NCBI GenBank assembly: GCA_963931865.1
Contig: OZ007509.1
Coordinates: 6,154,882-6,218,881, forward strand
Direction: 5' to 3'
DNA from: Axinella damicornis
Taxonomy: Eukaryota > Porifera > Demospongiae > Axinellida > Axinellidae
Length of the DNA stretch: 64,000 nt
The position numbers were made by a program, and so were the translations under genes. Within the stretch, counting starts at the first letter, position 1; each line of letters opens with the position of its first letter. The notes beneath the pieces are model-generated. The model was given only the letters and a program-made list of their open reading frames with translations, made no database searches and was not told the DNA's origin. Below, piece after piece: positions 57,108 to 64,000 of this stretch.

Positions 57108-57171
57108 CCGAATGGATACTAATCCCTATTGCTTGTGTGTGAGTGCAGCTGCAATCTGCTGCTTGTGGTAC

Positions 57172-57365
57172 AGTGAAACCTCTCAATAGAGGACACGTTG
57201 GGGACAAAATTTAACAGGTGTTTTGTACATGGTTGAGAGGTAATTGTCTCTTCTCGATCAGAACTTTGGAAGTTCAAGACCTATATAATTATAGGGAAAC
57301 CAGGGACCTTGGAAGTTGGTAGTACTATATAGCTACCTCGGATCTCAAGGGTCCACTTTTAGCTA
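57172..57365. mobile_element. Degenerate pogo-like MITE
   Basis: TACAGTGAAACCTCTCAATA at the left, with GGACACGTTGGGGACAAAAT and GGGACCTTGGAAG words like those at 52993-53199. The right end is eroded. Confidence 0.55.
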
Positions 57366-57549
57366 CCAGAGAACTTGGTGAGGGGTGGCAGCTGCTGTTC
57401 CAGCTAAGGAAATGCACTGGCACTGCGGTTTATGCGCCCTTGATCCAGGCGAATTAAGGTCCTCAATCCAATCCTCAATGGCCACAGATCACTTGTACAA
57501 AGCTGGTGTTCTTTGAGGAAGCCTTCTGCATCATCATCAGGTGGTTTTC

Positions 57550-58275
57550 AGTAACAGCCTTTCAGTTAGGGCCGTCTGTATTTTGTGGACTGGACTCGGG
57601 ACTGGACTGTGGGACTGGACTGTGGGATAATGGTGACAGCTGTGTTGGTACACCTCGCGTACTTGGTAAGCTATTAGCTATATAGTGCCGTTCCGCAATT
57701 TCCTGTTTTCTGGCCTTCAGAAATTACGAGCGCAACTTTCTGTGAGTCCATGCACATAATAGTAGACAGCCTGCCGTGGTCCTACCATGCAAAACCAGCT
57801 CGACTTCGTTTCGGTGCGAATTCGTCCATGATCTGACGACGACTTCGAGGAACACATGGCGGTCATTGCTAGCAAACTCTCGTATACCAAGTGGTACAAC
57901 CATTTCGCAGCTTCTTGAACTGTTTCTATGCATGCTGCTGCCAAGTTTGGCTGGCACTTCCGTTCCTGCTTTCCGCCTTGCCTGTGCTGTAGGCCTATGA
58001 TTATTCATTGTTCTTGTCCCCAGACCATTTCAGTCTGGGAACGAGCCGGTTCAGTGCATCGTTGGCGCACACGCTCTGACAGAAAGGGCTGCTGGAACGG
58101 CTGATATCGAGTCATGGTCGGCTACCCCGAATGCCATTCATGTCATGTAAGTATTTAGTAGTGTTTTGATGCTTCAAAATGATGAGCGCAACTTTCTGTG
58201 AGTCCAGTCCCACAGTCCAGTCCCGAGTCCAGTCCCGAGTCCAGTCCACCGAATACAAACGGCCTTCAGTTAGTG
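57550..58275. mobile_element. Inverted-repeat element with GGACTGGACT minisatellite arms
   Basis: GGCCGTCTGTATTTTGTGGA then copies of CTGGACTCGGGA at 57570-57630 are inverted at 58195-58265 (GAGTCCAGTCCCACAGTCC, CGAATACAAACGGCC). A GCGCAACTTTCTGTGAGTCC word occurs at both 57730 and 58186. The spacer has no recognisable gene. Confidence 0.6.
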
Positions 58276-58714
58276 GGATTAATGACCCCCACACCTTATT
58301 CTGACCGCATGTGTATACTGCTGGGCATGCACATTAATGTCAAAACCTCGAGTAGTGGGTACAATACCTCACAAAGCATACTGTGCTATGCATGGCTTCA
58401 AAAATCTATCCCACTAGCTACACTCCTAAAATTTTGCAAGTTGCAGTTGAATGGAAAAAGCTTTCAGTCCTGTAAAAAGCTGTAATGGCGGAATACTGAC
58501 GGAATATATGGCACCGGTAGTCAGTTCAATAGTTAGGGTATATTAGGTCCAGGGCAGGTGGGGCCCTGTCGTCAAATAACGGTACCAGAGCTTGTTAGTT
58601 GACCACGGCCGTGACCTTCGTTCAACCGGAAGCGGGTTTAAAAGCTGAATTTGTAGCAAGTTTTGGCGGGAAGTCGGGATGGCACACTCGCTTAGAATAA
58701 TCGAGTACGAGTCT

Positions 58715-58920
58715 GGGCCACTCCGTACATACCGATTCTCGACTCCCTCCTAGCAGCGGTTCCCATCTGACCACCGAAGCTAAAGGTTGTTCTGGTTGAA
58801 AGCAGGTCGGCCTCCTGTGATTCCAGTCGCACCTATCCAACGCTCCTGAGGCCGCACACTTCGGTGTCTGACCTGTCACGGAGGGATAGATGCGTTGTTA
58901 GGTTGTACTTTTTTTTCTCG
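58715..58920 (+). repeat. Possible 5S rRNA-derived sequence (SINE3-like or 5S pseudogene)
   Basis: CATCTGACCACCGAAGCTAA followed by a CTGGTTGA-like segment and GGCCTCCTGTGATTCCA follow the order and approximate spacing of the 5S rRNA internal promoter region (consensus TCTGATCTCGGAAGCTAAGC, CCTGGTTAGTA, GCCTGGGAAT). An 8-T terminator-like run ends it at about 58909-58916. Divergence is considerable and about 11 bp are inserted before the TCTGA box, so it is not a working 5S gene. Confidence 0.35.
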
Positions 58921-60300
58921 ATTGGGTAGCTAGCTAGGCTTTTCTTTTTCCTCACCTTTTTTCTTTTGGTAGGCTTGTTAATTCTTTTGTCTTTTCTTTC
59001 TGTACTGCTATACATGTACTGTGAATTAATTATAAGCAGGTGGCATCCTGGCTAACTTTTTTTGGTTACATGTATGCACTTGCCCAAACTCCCTCACTCT
59101 TCCCGGTATACATGGCATTGCTTCCATAAGCTTATAATATCATGACTTAGTTTTGAACACATCCACTACAAACTGTTAAGCACTTATATAGACATGCAGC
59201 TGTTCATACTTTCTGGTCAGGTATATAGCATGTGCACTTGCACGTGTATGTAGCCGTGCCAGATGGAGTCCCGGGCCAGGGGCTCTCCATGTGTGTGGGC
59301 TCAACTATGTCTGGCCCATGGGGAGTAAACACAGCACCTAATGATCACAGCAGCAGTCATCACCTGAAGTACATATAGAGTTGCACAACTGCATGCTCTC
59401 ACAACTGCATGCTCAATGTTCTGCAGAAAATAAAAATTGTAGTGTAAATTCAAATTCAAATTCATTCATGACATGACAGCAAGGGGATGGCAAACCACAG
59501 TAAGAATCACTAATTGTAAAATCATGCTAGCAAAATACAAACGTTAATGTCTTGTTGAAGTCATGAACAACAAGCTTGCCCTGAGGAACAACACGATCCC
59601 TTTGCAACCAGAGACGAGCCCTCTACGGTGACAGTGCCACTACTAATGACTTCAAATGGGTCCACCTCCAGGAAACCCCGGATCCCAGGGCATACAGGCA
59701 TGGCATCCTGCCCATCTGGAAGGGGCTGGATGGAGAAGTGCGGAGCAAACCTGCTCCCACGGAGTATATAGCTGGGATGTTGATGCTGGCATTGCTATTG
59801 AACAGCCAGCCTTAATAGTGTGGAGAGGGAGAAGACATAGCAATGTCATAACCTACCAGTAATTACTCTCCAGTGCAGAACAAGAGTAGACAGTCTAGTG
59901 AATATGTGCTGGAGAGCATGATAATTACCATCTAGCACTCACAGGAAAATACGACTGGATGGGCACTGTCATCAAGTTGATCCATCCACTCGCCCGTTGA
60001 AGTCCGTGTTGGGAACACTTCATTTATAAGCTATTTCCTGTGCAGACCACACCTACAGGCACTCCTCTAACAGCAGAATCGCTGAGAAAGCCAAATACGA
60101 AACTTCAAGCGTTCCCATCACGGACTTGAACTGGCAAGCGGACAGTGTGGACATGGCCCATAGATGCTGAACAGGTTGTCTACATAAGCTACATGTAGCC
60201 AGGTAGGTACAGTGGTTACCGGAATAGTTCCATGGTTGCTGAACTATCTCATAACCCTTGATAGTCCCTATAGCTATCAAATAAAGAGAAGAGAACAATT
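58921..60300. other. Unassigned stretch
   Basis: No gene could be supported. A short frame at 59656 starts with a Gly/Pro-rich MGPPPGNPGSQG but does not continue as a collagen repeat. Nothing else was recognised. Confidence 0.4.
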
Positions 60301-60315
60301 ACAATCCTCCATAAT

Positions 60316-60318
<3 letters not shown>

Positions 60319-60348
<30 letters not shown>
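60319..60348. repeat. Poly-C tract followed by poly-A
   Basis: About 30 C then about 10 A, at the end of an AAATAAAGAGAAGAG context. It could be a retroposed tail junction but no body is recognised. Confidence 0.9.
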
Positions 60349-60358
<10 letters not shown>

Positions 60359-60897
60359 GAAGAAGAAACTATGCGTGCAAGTGTAATGGGAGGTCAGCGG
60401 GAGCCATTTGACCCCAACCCCAAGTCAAACACTGGCTGATCTCTCAATTGAGTTGCTTGGAAGCTGCAGGAAGGGCGCTACTGAATGCACGTGCCATAGC
60501 GCAAGCTTCAAGTGATTTAAGAACACAAGCTTCCTAGGCGTATTCGACCTCAGAACAGAGAGCAGCCTGGCACTGGACTCATTCAGTCGCTACTAGCTAA
60601 AGATGCCACCCAAAGATTAGTAGAGCTCAGGCAAGTCCCGTGCAGCTTGTAAACTTAGATGGTTGATTGGTGCATCACCTGTTGTTTATGGAGTTCCGGT
60701 TCTTTTATTTGTGTGAAAGCTTCTCATTTTAAGTTGCTTGTACATGTAATAATTGTTACCACTTTTTAAACAGATTCACGGATGCACCTATGCCTGTTCT
60801 ATATATCCATAGAAATTGTATCTTGCCCTGTACCGTGCTAAAGCAACTTTAGAAGGGTCTGAATCGTCTGATACAGATTGTTCAGTAGCCTATAAAT

Positions 60898-60967
60898 AAC
60901 ATTCTCAGATTTGTATTCTTAGTCTCAAGTGATGTGTGAGACTAAGAATACAAATCTGAGAATGTTA
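60898..60967. mobile_element. 70-bp palindrome
   Basis: AACATTCTCAGATTTGTATT and its inverse with a loop at CAAGTGATGTG. Confidence 0.85.
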
Positions 60968-61004
60968 ACTAGTCTCGCCTTCTACACCTTCAGTTTTTGA
61001 TTAC

Positions 61005-61135
61005 TTGCAGTACATTGTATGCAAAAGCGGAGAGGGAAGGCTAGCCTCGGTCCCAGGCTCTCTCCCCAAAACCTTTTTTTAGAGGAGAGAGCCTGGTTTT
61101 GCATACAGCACATGTGCAAGTGATCAAAAATTGGA
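61005..61135. mobile_element. Inverted-repeat segment with TAGCCTCGGTCCCAGG core
   Basis: TTTTTGATTACTTGCA near 61006 pairs with TGCAAGTGATCAAAAA near 61119. The inner CTCTCTCC and GGAGAGAG and a CCTCGGTCCCAGG word relate it to the common CCTCG...CGAGG family. Confidence 0.6.
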
Positions 61136-61184
61136 GGTCTAGACATGCTGTTTTTGCTTAGGCTCTTCCAGGCCTTGTACTCTG

Positions 61185-61290
61185 CTTAAGGTGACACATA
61201 CCCCTTTACGTTAGGTTACCTTTAACCGTCAGGGGCCCCCGACGGTTAAAGGTAACCTAACGTAAAGGGGTAGCTATGTGCCACCTTAAC
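61185..61290. mobile_element. Near-perfect palindrome, 106 bp
   Basis: CTTTACGTTAGGTTACCTTT and AACCGTC, centre GGGGCCCCC, then the exact inverse. Outer arms TTAAGGTGACACATACC and GGTAGCTATGTGCCACCTTAA pair imperfectly. Confidence 0.9.
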
Positions 61291-61367
61291 TTCCTTTTAT
61301 CTCCTAATTATCACCTCCAATTTTGGCATGTAGCCATATTCATAATACTGCTGCTGCTGTTACAATT

Positions 61368-62025
61368 CTGTACGGGTACCTGTGAAAGCCGGAACGCAGG
61401 AACGCGGAACGGAACGCGGAACGGAAGTAAAATGCGGGCCGCGCGCTATCATCACGCGCAGGGCGTCTTTATTCACTGGACAGGACTGGACTCATCCAAA
61501 AATCTGTTTTCCAGTGTAGGACAGAAGCTAAGCATACTTATTTATTGCTTGCAAAGCCTGCTTTCGATCTTTCCTCGAGTCGGTAGAGGTCAAAGGTCAC
61601 GTGCATATTTAATGAGCTCCAGCAAAATGCTCTTCAGTCAGTCGTGGATGATAGAGGAATATTATCTTCTGTTTTCTATGCTTCAGCAAAAGGCTGGAGT
61701 TCGATGTCTGCGGTAAATAAGTGCTCTTCTAATCTTTTCATTGAAGCTCATTAAATATGCACGTGACCTTTGACTTCTACCGACTCGAGGAAAGACACGA
61801 AAGCAGGGCTATGCAAGCAACTAAGTATGGTTAGCTTCTGTCCTACACTGAAAAACAGATTTTTGGGTGAGTCCAGTCCAGTCCAGTGAATAAAGACGCC
61901 CTGCGCGTACGGTGCAAGTGATGATAGCGCGCGGCCCGCATTTTACTTCCGTTCCGCGTTCCGTTCCGCGTTCCGTTCCGCGTTGCGTTCCGGCTTTCAC
62001 AGTTACCCATTCTGTACTGTGTACT
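61368..62025. mobile_element. Foldback element, about 660 bp
   Basis: The left arm has GTGAAAGCCGGAACGCAGG, CGGAACGCGGAACGGAAGT, AAATGCGGGCCGCGCG and GGTAGAGGTCAAAGGTCACG. The right arm has the same in inverse. The CGGAACGCGGAAC words resemble the subterminal words of the two-gene transposon at 15389-18563, but the TIRs differ. No transposase is present; open frames mirror each other. Confidence 0.82.
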
Positions 62026-62446
62026 ATGTCTGCTCAATCAGCTGTTCACAACTTGATTGGTTAAGAAGGCCTGCAGCAGTGTTTGGAGTGAACTGATTCT
62101 GCCAAGTAGTTCAATCAATCACTACATTGGAAATTAGCATTTCACTTCCTGTCTGGATGTAGCATCATTCCCACAGGCTAGGGTTGTTGTATTTTGTATT
62201 TCACAACCTTGATGCTAGGTTATGACCACCTTGTGACATGGTGGTTGCATGGATGTTAGAAGGTTGGCATTTCTACATGGGTTCATGGACAGAGTCAGTA
62301 TTCATAGTGTCAGGTTGTGTAATAGCCACGGTCGCAGGTTAATTAAGTAGCCAATTGCAAGGGAGCTGGGAGTAAGGAGAGATAAGGTGTGGGTACAGGG
62401 ATAAAAGACAGACAACCTCCTTGGTATATGGTACGGGTTATTATTA

Positions 62447-63991
62447 TACATTGTGACAGCTATTAGTTGGCACAGTAGTCTGTTGCCATGTATATGTGGG
62501 ATTACCATGTGGCAGTAAATGAGAGACTGCTGAATTTTGACACCTATTGCATCCCTTTGTCATCATTACGCCCACTCCCCTCCACAGGGTGCTTGTGTGC
62601 CCCCCCCCCCCCCCCCCCCCTCGTTGTCCCCGTGGACCCCAGGGGTCCTGCACTTTTGCCTGACAAGAATATATATTGATGAGGCTTGGCAGCCTGGGAA
62701 AGCACATTTCTGACAATATTAACAACACATTCCAAAATGAGTTGAAAAGTTGCCATACTGTAATTAGACGTGTATTCGAAAATCCACTTCTGTCTTATAA
62801 TTTCAAAATTGATCTCAGGGCTATAGCTAAGTACAAACAGCTGCACAACTGTGTTAAGACTGTATCCCAACTGTGTAGTGCAAAACAATCATAATATTAT
62901 GTGAAAGGTATCCCTGCTGAAGTTGTAGGAAATCTGTCAAGCTGTTGAATAGTAAGGGCTCAGCTTCAGCAATTCCAGCCATTAATTATATCATGGTGGG
63001 AAGAAAAAAAACACGTTTGTGATGAACCGAATGCAGATGCTCTCAATCACTTCTTTCATAGCTGTTTCAACACGGACTTCCACCTCTGTCATCCAGAGTA
63101 TTTCCAAATTGATTGTGGTTGGGATTTATGAGTAGCCATACTGTTCCACCTGGTGTAGTTACAAGGTGTGCACTACTTAGAGGGCTTTAATAGTTCAAAT
63201 TACTTGTATGTGCCTAATCAAAGCAACATTAGTGGCTATATCTACAGTGTAATTAGATGGGCTTTTACAGCTCAAATTACTTGTATGGGGATAATCAAAG
63301 CAAGTTATAGTGTTTCCTCCTCCTGGTATGTTATTTGAGTAGCTAGGGAGTTGCTGAGTAGCTAGGGAGTTGCTGTGGTAACGGAAGCAATCAACACTGC
63401 CTACGGGCCTAAGCTTGCAAGCTTGCACTGCCTACCCACAAGCTTGCAAGCTTGTGGGTAGGCAGTGCTGGTGAGAATGGAGCAGACCGGTGGTGGGCTG
63501 GCTCAAAGAGCTAACTAGTCTAGCTGGAGCAACACTCCAATGAACTGCTCCACTCTAGTCATGACACGTACTATCTAGAGTGGAGCAGTTCATTGGAGTG
63601 TATAAGTCTCATTGAGCCGGCCAGTCCGTGCAACATTATAAGAGTGATCAATTAACGTTCCTATAAGTGTGACTGACACATACACACGTACTTATTATCT
63701 ACACTGATGGAATAGATCCCTGATTCAGAGCCATACACGCAAACAGATGCAACTGGGGGTGTCAAAATAATGACCAGCAAAATTATAGAAGCCAGAAGCA
63801 ATGAAGCACCTACAGAAAATCAGTTTGGCAACAGTTTTCTTGATACTTGTTGAAAAATTCCACACGTACCTTCATGTAGGAATTTGAATGTACCAATGGA
63901 AACACTGTATTGTTCTGCTGAGCATGAGCCTATACTGCTCACATATAGCTTCACATGGTGATTTAACCCAAACTCCTAACTAAAACTCATG
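62447..63991 (+). repeat. 1.6-kb dispersed repeat, copy 2
   Basis: Full-length match to 37704-39310 up to AACTCAT at the window end. It has a shorter poly-C tract (about 62600-62620), a duplicated GTAGCTAGGGAGTTGCT, and a more complete hairpin at 63525-63600 (GCTCCACTCTAGTCATGACA and inverse). Stretch 62026-62446 just before it holds no recognisable feature. Confidence 0.87.
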
Positions 63992-64000
63992 AATATTCTA

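Noticed and set aside
59656..59862. Collagen-like start GPPPGNPGSQG
   Set aside because: The Gly-X-Y pattern stops after a few residues and there is no splice donor or repeat continuation.

Overview
The window is eukaryotic nuclear DNA from an animal. Coding sequence is sparse and split by GT-AG introns. Non-LTR retrotransposon remnants, Tc1/mariner, piggyBac-like, hAT-like and pogo-like elements and many palindromic MITEs fill most of the rest. An early-branching marine invertebrate, most likely a sponge, fits best: the introns are modest apart from transposon loading, there are very many small inverted-repeat elements, and a short-TIR family ending TAGCCTCGTTCCCAGG recurs throughout. That assignment is an inference and was not checked by any search.

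Three host genes can be supported, and all belong to glycan or secretory-pathway biology. (1) 8646-10083 (-) encodes a fucosyltransferase-like protein whose 5' part carries an in-frame stop and a frameshifting 100-bp tandem duplication. (2) 23034-25220 (-) is a two-exon type II membrane glycosyltransferase of the nucleotide-diphospho-sugar transferase type (396 aa). A decayed second copy lies just upstream at 26771-28985. (3) 45568-55464 (+) is a complete seven-exon SLC35B1-type ER transporter gene (356 aa). Every splice phase in it closes, and its introns 1 and 2 are largely stacked transposons.

The best mobile element is at 15389-18563. It is a 3,175-bp TIR element flanked by TA. It holds an apparently intact DD34E IS630/Tc1-type transposase (328 aa, +) and, convergent to it, a spliced two-exon accessory gene (383 aa, -). 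The accessory protein has an acidic stretch, a possible ubiquitin-like/PB1-like domain and a basic region. This two-gene layout is the strongest candidate for something undescribed.

Layout: 1-1286 is a 79-80 bp satellite. 2.8-8.6 kb holds repeats and unassigned DNA. 8.6-12 kb is the fucosyltransferase-like gene and a TIR composite containing a piggyBac-like MITE. 12.8-14.5 kb is a foldback element. 15.4-18.6 kb is the two-gene transposon. 19.6-20.9 kb is a TTAA palindromic MITE split by a TA-inserted element. 23-29 kb is the glycosyltransferase and its decayed copy. 30-32 kb is a dead LINE. 32.8-34.8 kb holds repeat modules that look like copied first exons. 35.5-45.2 kb is elements and repeats, including a Ty3/gypsy integrase scrap and a LINE tail. 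45.6-55.5 kb is SLC35B1. 55.6-64 kb is inverted-repeat elements, a possible 5S-derived sequence, and the second copy of a 1.6-kb repeat first seen at 37.7-39.3 kb. Several insertions can be placed in order because they sit inside one another or are missing from one copy of a duplication.
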